DNA of 64,000 nt from Stromatinia cepivora (GCA_014898415.1 RCTD01000004.1:186001-250000); one strand, 5' to 3'. Counted from the stretch's first letter, positions 1-12,461 are shown. Program-made: numbers and translations. Notes: generated by a model from the sequence alone, not told the origin.

Positions 1-395
1 CCGAAAGGCAAGGAAAAGCAGGAGAAAGGTAGCCTCAATAAATATAACGGAGATTTAATGATAGAGCTCGACCATCAATCTACAAGCTACAGGGTGATGC
101 GATTGTCCAATCTTGGTGCAGCGTCTAGTGGAGAACCAAAAAATGATATTCACGAAAGACACAAGGTCAAAGTTTGTAAGTATTTCAGGATCTCTCCTCT
201 CATTTGGGAATGCTGTAAAGCCGCTGAGTCCTAACACTCTCTCAAGATACAATGTTCGAGAAAGATAACCTTGGGGAGCCTATAAGGGATACCCCAATCT
301 CCATCCGAAACCGACTTAAAGTCCCTCCTACACAAAAGCAACAACAAATCCAACCCCCCCCAAAAAAAGAAAAACCGAGTAAATCACACATCTAA
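1..395 (+). CDS. 3' end of an unrecognised gene (partial)
   Basis: An open frame enters from the left edge (codons in frame with base 1) and runs to a GTAAGT donor at 176. A 71-bp intron (176-246) has a CCTAACAC branch-like site and a CAAG acceptor. The frame then continues from 247 to a TAA at 393-395. The first exon encodes a charged stretch around MIELDHQS and ends in a Lys/Val-rich segment. The second exon ends in a low-complexity Gln/Pro/Lys tail (KQQQIQPPPKKEKPSK). I do not recognise the family. Support is the intact frame, good splice signals and phase agreement (phase 1 on both sides). The start lies outside the window. Confidence 0.45.
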
Positions 396-1279
396 AAACT
401 CAAAAGTGCGACACGATGGTTTAAATCCGAATACAGAGAAGAGAAATACAGAGATCGGAAAGCGAGGAATGAGGAGAGGTGGATGGATGGGGGAAATAGG
501 AAGAGGAAGAAGAGGGGGTTTGATATTGATGTTGATATTGACATTGATGAGGGAGTTTGATGTTAATGTTGGAGAGAAGCTCAAGGGATATTTATTTATT
601 CAGCATGGGAATTTTCTGCTGGGGATAGATATAGACGGGTTGCTGGATAGTGTAGGGATTGTAAGGGTATTGTTGTTGAAGGGGTATATATATATATATT
701 TCTGGGCTTCTTTTTTTCTGGTTTTCTTGATTGGAAGACTACAAAACAATTATATATTGTATCGAGACAAGACAAATAAGACAACACAAGACAAGAAGCA
801 AAAAGACATCCACCCATCAAAGTTCAAATCTCCATAAGAGCATCAGACCTTACAAATACAAGCCATAAAAGCATAAAAACACAAAAGTATAAAAAACACC
901 AAAAGCGTAAAACAATAGTTTCATTGCATTCCATTTCAATTCATATCATATCAAGCATACAATGTGCGTTGTGTAGCCTAGCATCGCGTAATATAATTTA
1001 CCTCGGCCTTCCCCCCACCCCCAACCAACCTATCCCCTTCCCCAAATTCATATTCATGGCACCCATCCACCCACTGCAAATCTCCCCTGTCCAACACTTT
1101 CGTCGTCCACTAAACCATAACTTAGATAAATCTCCTCAAGCCATCATCAATTGCCACCGCTCAAACAAACCCAAAATATTCAGCAAAACTGCAAGAAAAA
1201 GAAAATCCGCTTCCATAAACTGCTCTTTCCGCCCAAGATATAAAACACAACAGTGGATTGAGTAGCTATTATAAAAATA
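396..1279. other. Intergenic, convergent 3' ends
   Basis: This is the space between the plus-strand gene ending at 395 and the minus-strand phosphatase ending at 1280. It contains purine-rich and A-rich low-complexity runs and a short TA microsatellite near 687-700. No open frame here looks like coding sequence. It probably consists of 3' UTRs. Confidence 0.5.
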
Positions 1280-3230
1280 TCACTTAGCAGCTCCTTCCGG
1301 TAAATGCAAGTTTTTGCTCGTCTCCTCCACCTTTGCCTTCGCCACCGCACTTAAATCTATCTCTGGGGCTGAAGAATCACTCTCCATAGACTGAGGTTCC
1401 TCTTCTACCACACTTTCCATTGGGGTTATTCCTTCATCTTCTTCTACCGCTCCATCGAATTTGGAATCATGTCCGGCTCCACTATTGCTACCACTAATAC
1501 CGAGATTTGATGCGCCATCATTAACCTTTTTCTTGGATTCTGAGACGATTTTATCTGCTTCGGATAGTTTGCCAGATCCCATATTACCGTCGCCTTCGAC
1601 ACCAATAGCAGCGTGAGAATCTTTTGCGGTTGCAACAAGAAGAGGTCGATTAAATCGAACAATCATGCAAGACAAATTGTCGGTACTGAAACGAGCAAGA
1701 GCATATTCAACAAGTTGTCTAGCTGCGGCGACAGGATCTTGTTGATGACGAACGAGATCAACTGCTTCTTGATCTGAACAGACATCCCATAACTATCATG
1801 ACTTGATTAGAAGTATTCTATAAGAAGAAAGGGAAAATACTTACACCATCGCAAGCCAAAATAATGAATTCGTCACTATCGGGCTGTATAACAGTTTCGG
1901 TTGTATACGGATGACCTGTAACCAAATCCTTCATATACGCATCTCCCAATGCACGAGTAACTGCCAAAACACCATTGACACGATTATTGAGAATCAAACC
2001 ACCTGCATTTGCAACACGTTTTCCTTCATTCTCATCACTACCCTTATGATCATAAGATAGACGTAAAGCCTTTCCATTACGACATAACACAATACGTGCA
2101 TCTCCAACATTAGCCGTATAAAGAACTCTAGCACGGGAAGAAGTGCTTTTGAGTTTCGCCTGAACATCTCCAGTAGGAGCATTAACAGTAGAATTTGGCT
2201 GTTGCGATGTGGATTTGCTCAAATCCACACCATTATCTTCACTCTTTGGCGTTTCCTCGGCAGCTTTGACAGCAGCGACAGTTGCGGGTGCAATGGCTGT
2301 AGAACCGGTGGCAGATGAAGCGTTTGGTATCCTATCCTCCCAGCGAAGAACCGCAGTAACCGCAGTGCAGCCACTGTTTTTCAAAGGTAGTTTCTCCAAC
2401 TGCGCATCAACAGTTGTAAAGGTCTGATCGAGAAGTTCAGGAATGGATGTATTTGGATTCTTTCGTATAGTTTCTTCCAATATGAGATGTAATTTCTTTC
2501 CACACCAATCCGCAGCAAATGTGCCTGCATGGCCATCAAAGATTGCGAAATAACCATTATCCGTTTCCATCATAGACTGTGCAGATCCTGGCCTAGCAAG
2601 ACTATCGGATGAATCACTTGCGACTTTCTCTGACTTTTCCGACTTCGAATTGGAATCGGCTCCCACAACTGGAGCAGGTGTATGTAAGAAGTTATACAAG
2701 AAAGCATGTGTATCTTCCATCGTTCGACGACATTTCTTATTTCTATCTTCCCAAACCCCGACTTTAAACGTAGATCTAGGACCCGGACGAGATTCTCCCG
2801 CCGAATTATTATGCTGACCCTGCGGAACCGTCAATGCCGGATCTTGTTTTCCCAGCTTCTGCAACGGCGTCTGAGTAACCGAATCACCCGATCTACCAGA
2901 CATGAATCCCGAGGAATTAGGGCTTTGACTGAAGTGCAATGAGTTTTTCGCACTGGCAAGAAGAGAGCTGGCTTTACCACCGACCCCGCTGCTCCGGCGT
3001 TTCTTCTCTCCTGAACCATCGCCTGGAATTGCGCGACCTGGGGGACTACCATTACCGCTGCGCTTTTCCGATGTGCTACTCTCACCATCGAGAGCTTTTA
3101 ATGCGGTTGATGCATCGCCTTGATTATTGAGACCGGTTGATGAATCGGTGCTGGATTCGGAAGAGGCGGTAGTAGGTGTGCTGGAAGCGGCGGGCGAGTC
3201 TTTTGGTGGGGAACTAGAGCTGCCAAACAT
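1280..3230 (-). CDS. PTC1: Protein phosphatase 2C, Ptc1-like
   Basis: This is a metal-dependent Ser/Thr phosphatase. The yeast orthologue Ptc1 dephosphorylates MAP kinases of the HOG and cell-wall pathways. Exons are 3230-1845 and 1792-1280, with a 52-bp phase-0 intron (GTAAGT donor, TAG acceptor). The product is 632 residues. Residues 1-150 are Ser/Pro/Gly-rich and look disordered. PP2C motifs follow in order: [10 protein letters not shown] (about 168-177), FDGHAG (231-236, metal-binding Asp), the NVGDARIVL strand, ALGD, and LACDGLWDV across the splice junction. The Asp-Asn pair in DNLS is near the C-terminal end of the fold. The Ptc1 assignment rests on the [12 protein letters not shown] and [14 protein letters not shown] segments. 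The tail is acidic and ends GAAK. Upstream of this ATG the frame stays open to a plausible acceptor (see findings), so the true N-terminus may be about 20 residues longer. Confidence 0.88.
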
Positions 3231-4063
3231 TCTGTTGAGCAGACCTCCTTGGGAGGAAAAGCTCCTCCTCTTATTTCCTGCCAGTTTGTTGATTTAGTTA
3301 AATGTGTCTCGTAAAGAGACCGGTGATCCGTTATCGAAGGAAAGAAGGGAGCTCTTTTGTTGTGATATCTTCGTTCCTGCTTCCTTGATTTCAAATTGTA
3401 AACTTTGTGATATGACAATGGTAAAAGAAAGTGTTATGAAGGTTCGCAGAATTCAAATATTGAAGAAACTTATTCGCTTTAAGTTATGGATTGTGAAAGA
3501 ATTTTGCTGGGTAGAAATTGAAGTTTGTTAGTTTTGGTTCCTGGTTGAGAGTTAGATCTAGCTTGGATCACCATCCCCATTTATTACTCTCCCATGACAT
3601 CGTTCGTGGGGTATTTATTAATAAGACCCGGAAACCCACTCTAAATAACCACGGAGCTGGGATTTTTTGATATATTAATCAGATTCAAGATCTTTATAAA
3701 ATTTCCGAATAATTTCATAAAAAGATAGACAAGAAGTGTTGGTACATTATTGAAGGAATATCTAACAATTTGCTTGTATGAGGGATGTATCCGAAGAGTA
3801 GATAACAGTACAATCAATACAAAGAAAACCAGTTGGGGCACAATTATCTATTATTAGGATTCTTATTTTGTACTATAAAAAGAAATACTATGCCTCATCA
3901 CTACATAAGTATTTCCCCAGGTTTCAATGTTACTTTGATGCTTAGATCCATAGATATTTATATATCTACCTAGGTAGGTATATATATATATATCAAGATG
4001 ATTCAAACCAAGTACGAGTAAGAATCACAGTATAAATATCTAGTAGCTAGGTACTTATTGTAC
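3231..4063. other. Upstream region of the phosphatase gene
   Basis: Just upstream of the phosphatase ATG (about 3231-3294) the frame remains open and is preceded by a branch-point-like TAACTAAAT and a GGCAG acceptor. This suggests a 5' intron whose donor I could not locate. The remainder is AT-rich promoter sequence with TA-repeat tracts near 3958-3992 and TAGGTA-type short repeats. It ends at the CTTTC target duplication (4064-4068) of the retrotransposon. Confidence 0.45.
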
Positions 4064-4068
4064 CTTTC

Positions 4069-4180
4069 TGGTACAAAGTTGTATAGTGTAAAAAGAATAA
4101 AGATTAGAAGCGATAGGGTAAATTCTATTTAAAATAAAATCTCCTGTTTAGTAAGCTAAGTTAATAATTAATTAATAACA
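4069..4180 (-). repeat. Gypsy LTR, left copy (3' LTR)
   Basis: This 112-bp copy begins TGGTACAAAG and ends TTAATAACA. It matches 18971-19082 along its full length with no indels visible by eye. The CTTTC target duplication abuts it on the left. It is unusually short for a Gypsy LTR. Confidence 0.88.
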
Positions 4181-4476
4181 AATGCCACTAATAAATAATA
4201 CTTTGCCCCAAAGCATAACAAAAAATAAAGCGAAAGCTACCTTTTCCTAATTATTCTCTTCTTAGATTTGTTTACTAAAATATATTTGTAATTTTATTCC
4301 TCAAATATTTTAACGATTTTTATTGGAATTTATCTATCTAATTTCCATTTATCCTATTCCACTATTCTTCTTTTGAATCGAATTAAATATTTTGTTAAAA
4401 CTCCTTTTTCTCTTTTATGTTACTTTCGTTTATACAGAATGCATTCAGGAATTAATTCAGGATTCTATAAGATTCC

Positions 4477-4618
4477 CTATACAAAGAGGCGTCGATAAGG
4501 ATCTTGAATTGGATCTGGGGCTGGTTCGAAGTGCGCAACATTAATGACTGGATGAACCTTCATTGTGTCAGGTAATTCGATTCTGTATGTGAGACGTCCA
4601 ATCCTTTTTAGCATTTTA
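4477..4618 (-). pseudogene. Gypsy integrase C-terminal remnant
   Basis: The minus strand reads through LKRIGRLTYRIELPDTM, then KVHPVINVAHFEPAPDP and IQDPYRRL before a TAG. The pattern 'G.L.YR.eLP.tm..HPVi.Va.leP.p' is the conserved tail of fungal Ty3/Gypsy integrases, just before the 3' LTR. This is the best preserved coding stretch of the element and it fixes its orientation. Confidence 0.82.
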
Positions 4619-7084
4619 AAGGGTCCTGCGAATTGCTATTCGATCTTTATATTTCGTTCTACGATTTCTGGTATATTATAACCTCGATATAATCTTAATG
4701 ATATATAATCTCCAGTATTGAAAAACATAAATTTGTATTATCGATTATAATATCGTTTTATAAATATAATTGCGAATTTGATTATATCTATCGCTTTAAT
4801 TTTTGCTGAATTGTATTTTCTATTATTCGTTAGTTTTATTAAATATATCTATATATCATTTGAAATAACAGGATCCTGGTATCTTTCTGATGAATCTTTG
4901 TAGGTTAAATCCATTAATATATTTGTAATAATATTTATCGGTTTTTTAATCTTAATATTATATATCATCATTATAGATATTACATCTATCTTTTATAAAA
5001 TAGAATTCGATAAAGCTATAATTATAAATAATAAAATCCTTAATTACAAAGATATATCATCCATTATTAATAGATAATACCTCAAAGTAATTTTTATTAT
5101 TTGATTTGTATATTCGTTTGTACCATTAATTTATAGATACTAAACAATACTGAACAATAGTTTTATATCCAACGAATCTATTATTCCTTTTCAGACTTCT
5201 AATATAAATTTCCTATTTCGATTCGAAATAATGGTCTGTGGAATACTCTAGAGAATTCCTAATAGATATAAGATTAATGTATTTCCCTATTATATTGTAT
5301 TCCATATCGATTTTCCTGGGATGATTATAATTATTTTTAATAGTTTATCGATTATAAACAATATATAATCGAACAAATTTGATATAGATCTTAATAATGC
5401 CAAAATGAAATCGATTGAGATAATATAAAAGATATATGGTGATATTAGAATCGATTACAGAAATCTGTACGGTTGATATTTTGATATTGATGATATCCTA
5501 TATTGATGATAATGATATAAATATACTCATAGTTTTTTTGAAATATTAAAAATATAAAAGTTGACAGAAATCCTTTTGTAGATATGATTATAACCCAAAT
5601 AATCAATTTGATTATATATATATTCAAACATTTCGTCTTTTATATCTTTAGATACTATTAATCTTCTTTTAATATATATACTATTTGGCTTAATATAAAG
5701 TATACCTTATTTGAATTCGAATAACAAATCTATAATATTGATTCCGAAACTTGAATTTTCTTCGATCTTATCGATCAATTTTACTATCCTGAAATCCAAT
5801 ATATATAATATCTTAAGTTTTTACAGTTATACTTCTTCGATTTGTAAAACTATAATAAGGTATATCAGTTTTGAATATATACTATATACTTATTCGATTT
5901 TACTTGCAATTTGTTTTTGAGCTACTATATCGATGATATACAGTTTTAACAATGTATCAAAGATTATATTGAATTTTCCTAGTTTATATCAAACATCGAG
6001 CTTAAATCTGAATAAATATTCGGAGTTGTATAAATGGCATAAATTTAATCATACTAATGATAATATATTTATAGATATTTGAATTGCTATTTAAATACTG
6101 GCTGAATGATTTGTATAAACAATGATCAGAAGCTTGAATAATTCCATCAAATATCTGATTTTTGAGATTACCCAATATAAATCTATAATCTCTAATTCTG
6201 TTAATCAATAATTCTTTTCGATAGTAATGATTAATCTAGATAAGAATATAATAAATTGCATCGATTTTTGAATTAAAGAATCAATATCGAAGTGATAGAT
6301 TATACCTCCGATATTATCCTTGGATATATTAATATTGATATAAAATCTTCGATCTAAATTGAAGTAATATAAGATCGAAGATTTTCGGAAGGTTTATTGA
6401 AGATCTATAAATGATTTCTATTTTTTTTTTATAATATCCTTGAATCGAATTTAAATAATCTTATATTTTCTTTTCGTTTTCGATAATTTATCTCTTTTAT
6501 AGTTCTATAGTATTTTGTTCAATTTGCATTTTCTATTTTATAGATCTGTAGATAACCTAATATAATATAGAATATATTATTATAAATATCTAATCAATCT
6601 TAGATAATATTCAAGCTGTTTCAATGTATACAGGAATGCTAAAGCCTGTATAACCTTTAGTTTGTCCTTCATGGAAGTCAACCTTAATATATCCACCTTT
6701 TGACCAAGCAATGCAATCGAGGGATAGAATAAGAAATATTTTTTAGGATTTAATATTATATTGGTAATTTTAAATTTAATGAATATTTATTTGAAATGTA
6801 CTGTATGTTTAGAAAATGATTTACTGAAAATGATTATATTATTAATATAGATATATATGAATTTTTGTTTTAGTTGAAGAATATTGTCGATTCATTTTTG
6901 AATATATACTAATGAATTTCTGAAATCTATTATAGTATAGGTAAATGTTTCTTAGCTATGATACAATAATATAATAAGGTATTTTTGATGTTCCAGTTTG
7001 ACTTTCCATTAATAAAAAAAGCTTACACAATTAATAATTGAAATGAAAGGATAATCTATTATAATTGCAATTATATCTGTTTGA

Positions 7085-7420
7085 ATAAGAATAGGATATA
7101 CGTCTGGATTTGTAATACAATTAAGGGCATGGATATCGACGACAATTCTGTCTTTCTTTTTTATAATACCCTTAGAATTTATAATATATCTCTATATAAC
7201 AAATATTAGGAAATTGAAAGGGCTCGGTTTTTTGGTTCATTTCAATCGACACTGATGATATAATTTGTTAAAAATCTGGTTGATTAAAGTTTGATCTTTT
7301 CGGTCTGTTGAATAAATCTTTGCCTTATTGGACCGAAATTTTGATTCCCAGTCTTCACAAAGCTCTATCTCTAATTTTTCATCTTTTGGTGCAAATGCAA
7401 ATCCCTGATGTTCCTTTTAT
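7085..7420 (-). pseudogene. Gypsy protease-RT junction and RT start remnant
   Basis: One minus-strand frame reads GFAFAPKDEKLEIELCEDW, then a TGA, then KKPSPFNFLIFVI, a TAG, and finally KDRIVVDIHALN. The last parts match the start of Gypsy reverse transcriptase ('PSPF.fP.FVV..dt..GKgRvVVDiR.LN'). The in-frame stops fit TGG-to-TGA/TAG changes expected from RIP. Its position relative to the integrase remnant supports the element orientation. Confidence 0.72.
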
Positions 7421-8866
7421 AATATCGATTCATTTTGTACTATTTCCTGAAACTGAAATCGTTGAATAATATCCTCAAATACTGTTACTTTATTTGATAA
7501 AATAATTTCTTGTTTTAGATCAATATTATTTATACTCGAATTTCTTTATTGTATTTTTGTATTTACAGATATCTACAAAGCTACAACTACTGCTGCTATC
7601 AACAATCCTTTAATTAAAAGACGTTTTGCAGAAAACTGATTTCTAATTGAAGTTCCTATAAAATGATAAATATCGATTTTATTTGTTATTGTTATAATTT
7701 GGGCATCAAAGTCCAATACATTTCTTAATTTCAAATTCTGTTATATAACTACTTCCTTATCGATAAAGTTTTCTATTATAACGATTTTGCACGAATTTGT
7801 AATAATATATATAAAAGATATAAAATTGTTTTGCTGAATTGGTTTATATAGTATATTATGATCTGGCAGCAAAATGTCATCGTCTTTTCTACTAACCATT
7901 ATCACAAATACTCCAGAATGAAATAGAATCATTACCTTTTCTTGAGCATAAATAGTAATCTTTCTTTCGATATTTTTGGTTTTGATTATAATCTTAATAT
8001 ATATATCTGTATAATATAGAAGAATTAATTATTGATTTCTGAAATCTATAATTCAATCTTCCGGATCGATAATATCTATTCCTATCAGTATTCTAGCTTT
8101 TAGTATTTCGACGATATAAACTTCACAATTGAATTGAACAATCGTTTCATTTGTTATTAACAAATAGAAATCAAGATTTATATATTAATTAATATTATAT
8201 CGTTGATTTTCCAATCCATATACTTTTATAAATTTATCCATTATGAAAATCTCAATTATAGAATATATCTTTATCAGAAAGCTTTTATCGATAAGATTCA
8301 TTTTATATTCTATATCTAAGTAAACAGAATATATATTATTCTATAGATTATTCAATACTACTTTGATTTCAATATACTTGCATCCACGAAATACATATCC
8401 AAGCGGCGATTTATTGGTACCCGCAGTCGATCGAATAATATATAATTGGTTTGATGAAAATTTAGAATTAGTTCGATCTGGATTATCGGTGATAAGAAGT
8501 AATATGTTTATTATGGTTGTTGATGATTATTCGAATAAGATTGGCTTTAGTAACACTAACTTGTATTTGTTTTTATACAGTTCTCACAAATGAGTATACA
8601 ATTTGTTTTTGCTGTAGAATTTCGCTTTACAATTATTGTACTAATGATGATCTTTATTGAGATTGATAATACAAGTTTGTTTAAAAGAGGCCTATTTGTA
8701 ATTCAAATTGGTTATCAAAAGGGTAAACCTTGATTTCTGAATTTCACTATCAATTTATGAAATAATTATATTCAATCGATAATTGATTTTCGGGCTTGCA
8801 TTATATTGTATATTTTATACTTTAGATATTTTTCCTTTAATCTATATATAATTAATATATAATACC

Positions 8867-9329
8867 TATCACGGGATAGTATGATTACACAGCACTTTCA
8901 GGGATCGTTGAATAGATGGTACATGTGATTAATAGAGTAAAAGAATTTAATGATTTGCCTTTGATTATATAAATCAAAAGCTGTATATATAGAACAAATG
9001 AATAGTTATTTAGCCGATATGTGTCACGAGATACACGTGATCGCGTACGATCGGACTAGTACGGTACTAAGCTCCGAGCCGATCATATATATAGCTTCGT
9101 AGCACACTCTCTTTAGCTCTGTAGCTTTTAATTCTAAGGTTGATCTCTAAACGCTCGTTGGGTTCGTCACAATATGCATCTTAATTAGACTAAATCTTTA
9201 TTTATTAGTATATCAGGATTATCTTATCAATTAATGGATTGGTAAGGCTAATAAATCCTTCATTCTAATTGGAAAGTATACACTTTGATTCTTTATAAGA
9301 TACAGGGGATTACAGAACTTTCCATAATA
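8867..9329 (-). repeat. Copia LTR, left copy (3' LTR), interrupted
   Basis: It aligns with 16949-17256 on both sides of a 155-bp interruption (150-bp insert plus one ATATG copy). The first part runs from TATCACGGGATAG to the ATATG at 9017-9021. The second resumes at CATCTTAATTAGAC (9177) and ends TTTCCATAATA. Mismatches with the other copy are nearly all transitions. Confidence 0.86.
9022..9171. mobile_element. Solo-LTR-like insertion inside the Copia LTR
   Basis: This 150-bp insert begins TGTCACGAGATACACG and ends GGGTTCGTCACA. It is flanked by a perfect 5-bp duplication ATATG (9017-9021 and 9172-9176). The intact copy of the host LTR has a single ATATG at the matching place (about 17099-17103). 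Its first bases resemble the inferred ancestral Copia LTR start (TGTCACGRGATA). It is clearly richer in G+C than everything around it and keeps CpG-containing words. This fits a later solo LTR of a related family that largely escaped RIP. A small non-autonomous LTR element is the alternative. Confidence 0.8.
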
Positions 9330-10164
9330 CACCCCCTAGATCGGAAGGCAATCTGAAACAAATAAAAAGGTATAGAAAATAACAATTCATATGATTTATG
9401 AATGAATATACAAAACGATTATAGATAGATATCAATCAAGGATTGATGTAATATATAAACTTGAAATGATTCTAATACCCTTAAAATAAAAAAGAATTTG
9501 AGTATATATAAATCACAAATTTCTTTTGATCTTCGATTTGCTATCTGTAATATTCTTCAAAATCAAGATTTTGAACAATAAAAAGAAAGTTTTTTATCAG
9601 GAGAATACAGATGATTGATCGATCCTGTAGTATAACAATTGAGAATATATATAGTTGCTAGATTACAATATATTGATCACAATGGCAAAATAAAATAAAT
9701 GAATTTTTAAAGGTATATGGATCCCTTTTTTATATTTTTGTTTTTATATTAATTAAGTTTTTATTAATTATTATTATATCTAAGATTTCGGGGTTTAAGA
9801 AGGCTAAACAAATGAATCTCAATTATACTAAATAAATAGTGGTTGAAAAGAAAGTTTTAAGAGAATCGAATATAAAAGAAGATTTTAGTATTTTTTTAAA
9901 GGATCAATAAATCGAGTAGAGAGAATTAATGAATTCAGTGTAGATGACGAATCAAGATATCGATCTTTGGGAGTATGGTTTAATTAAATCTGTTTTTAAA
10001 ATGATATATTATTATCTATTTCAGAAACCACTTCCCTTTATCGAAGAAACTATTGTTCGTTGTAATCAATTGTCAATTATAGGTTCAGATAATAATTTGA
10101 AGGTAGATTTCATTTTTGAATTCTGTTGTATAATTGAAAGGTTTTATTAATCCTATGTTTGTAA

Positions 10165-10779
10165 TTGTTGAGACAAAGATTGCTCGATGAAAAAAAGAAA
10201 AGAAGGAATATTTCTTCATTTAATAATGATGATTCATTTGATTTTTCGGTATCGGGTTTTTTGGACGATGAATTAGATGAAAAAGAAAAAGAAAAAAGAT
10301 CGTTGAAAGTTGCTGATTCTTCAATTAAAACAAAAGATGAAGGGAGTCGTGGGGAAAGGAACAATCATTTATATGTTCGATATATGAAATCGTTGATCAT
10401 TGGGAGACATAATTTCTATGGCGAATGCTTTGTTGATTCTTTTAAATCGAATAGTCGTTGGTATTGGAATTGTGGTATTTATCTGTATACTTTTTTGCCA
10501 GCTTTCCTTTATCCTTTAGTAGATTATTATATTGTTGTTTATCAGCAAAATTCGAAAGTAAGTTCTTCATTCACCCTCTATCTTTATAATATATTGATTA
10601 TTGGTTATATAATCCAAGCAGGGATACAGAATTACAATAAAAGTGATATTGGAGATCAAGGAGAAAAGAGAAGTTGTTCTTTTGTCTTTGTATTGTTATT
10701 CTTTTTTTTCTTGTTGTATTATTTATCGGAGTCTTCGAAAAACCAAGTGAAAAAAGTATGTTGTGATTTCGAAGAGTGA
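10165..10779 (+). CDS. Open frame antisense to the Copia pol, predicted membrane segments, function unknown
   Basis: This 204-residue frame is on the strand opposite the element's pol, near its 3' LTR, in a region where most frames are broken by stops. The N-terminal 90 residues are highly charged (DDELDEKEKEKRS). Hydrophobic runs follow at about residues 110-130, 140-155 and 170-190 (FVFVLLFFFFLLYYL). A second overlapping frame (10763-11011) has a charged start and one strong hydrophobic segment (LVFIIPMALIASIVLIVL). The composition is biased by AT-richness, so this may be an open frame by chance or the relic of an extra element-borne gene. I do not recognise a family, and expression is doubtful. 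Confidence 0.25.
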   Translation: MLRQRLLDEKKKRRNISSFNNDDSFDFSVSGFLDDELDEKEKEKRSLKVADSSIKTKDEGSRGERNNHLYVRYMKSLIIGRHNFYGECFVDSFKSNSRWYWNCGIYLYTFLPAFLYPLVDYYIVVYQQNSKVSSSFTLYLYNILIIGYIIQAGIQNYNKSDIGDQGEKRSCSFVFVLLFFFFLLYYLSESSKNQVKKVCCDFEE

Positions 10780-12254
10780 TAATGAAGATAAAAAAGAAAA
10801 AATGATGGAAAAGAAAAAAAGGAAAGAATGGGTGATATATTTAAAGAAAAAGGAAAGAAGGGATAATCTTTTGGTTTTTATAATACCGATGGCATTAATA
10901 GCTTCGATTGTTTTAATTGTTCTTTGTTCCTTGATTATTGCGGATAATCCAAAGGTTTTTTTATTTGAATTTCAAATTATTGAGTTTAGAAAGAAGTTTA
11001 TTCTTTTTTAAGGATAGGAAGGTGAAAAACAGAGAAGTGATTGACCTTGATTGTTTTTTATTTCTCAATAAATATGGAATATATGAATTGGAGTGTATTA
11101 TAGAAAAATATAATAGTCTGGGATACCAAATAGGACTTATTCTATCTACATCAAAGGGAAGAAATATGAGCTCCAGATTATTGTTATTCAAATTCTATAA
11201 TTCTATTGCTTATATCTTGTAGATTGAAAAGAGATCGAAAATGTTTGAACTTTTGTCTTGTAAGGTTTTTGATAAGTCTATTAGTAATTATATCGATGAT
11301 CGGTAGATAGGTTATATAAAAGTTCCCTTTTGAATATTCTTGATGTAACTATATATTTTAGATATCAACATAATATAGTTTCATAATGATCCGCTTGTTC
11401 TTATCAATCACCAATCTGATCGCTTACTGGTTGTTATAAAAGATCGTTACAGGTTCTTTCATTACTAGATCGATCTCTTTTAAGAAATGTAAGGTTGTTA
11501 TGATTTCTTTTGATATACATTCGACTTCGAGAAACTCTGTTTCAATAATCGAGATGGTTATAATATCTTGTTTGAATACTTTTTATATAATTAAGCCATC
11601 AAAAAGGGATATAATATACCCTTAAAATAATCAACGAATATCTGGATTATCTGCAAAAGAAATATTTGAGAAAATAAGAAATTGTGATATTTGATCATCG
11701 CTATATTGGATCGCGAGATACCTTATATTCTATAGATATTATAAACAATAATCAACAGCTTTTATATAATCACTCGATGAATTGGTTAAATAATAACTCA
11801 ATTACAAAACAGCGAATGATACATCCGTTTTTATAATGATTACAGTATATAATATTGAATTCATTTTCTTTTGATACATTTTTATAATATATATAGGAAC
11901 TTAATCCTGATTTTTCCGAAATACTATTATCAGAAGCGGTATACTTACTGTCCCATTTGTTGCTTTGAATTTCTTAGTAATCTTTTTAATATATATATTA
12001 TAAACTAATTACAACTTTTTTTTGGATCGATTACAAAGTATATGTATACCCAGAAACCATTTAGTGTTTTTTAGGTCTTATAATTTATATACAGCTTTGA
12101 TTCCCTTGATGATTTTTATGACAATTGATTCGTTTTTTTTATAATAAATAATCTGAATATTGTTTATAAAGAAAAGAATCATAACAATATACTCTGGATT
12201 AATATATAAATACAATTCCTCTTTATATTATACTAATCCTAATTTCTCAAACAT

Positions 12255-12461
12255 CTAAATGAAATCCCTAAACCATATAGTTGGGGAATCTTGTAGATTA
12301 TACAAAGTTCGATCAATTATGATATTTTTGTTTAGGATTTTATATCCATCAAATAGATAATATATAACTGGGGTACTGGAAGGATTATATAGAGTATTAA
12401 TGAAAATATTAATTATATTGTATTGCTTTATTTCGAGATTGTATTTAGCAACGATTATCAT
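12255..12461 (-). pseudogene. Copia reverse transcriptase remnant
   Basis: The minus strand reads KQYNIINIFINTLYN, then PVIYYLFDGYK, then IDRTLYNLQDSPTIWFRDF. This follows the fungal Copia RT pattern ('kq.DVvnAFlna.ld..vy..pPdGy.....ll.raLYGLr.SP..W...f'). Asn/Ile substitutions at the Asp/Val and Ala positions are what G-to-A and C-to-T changes would give. The YVDD region expected downstream was not found. Confidence 0.68.

Noticed and set aside
406..837. A 143-codon plus-strand frame in the left intergenic region
   Set aside because: It lacks an ATG start (begins with GTG), is built of purine-rich low-complexity sequence, and overlaps the expected 3' UTRs.
8363..8593. A plus-strand frame with VDDYS, resembling a Copia integrase word
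   Set aside because: It is on the wrong strand and in the Gypsy part. No other integrase features surround it.
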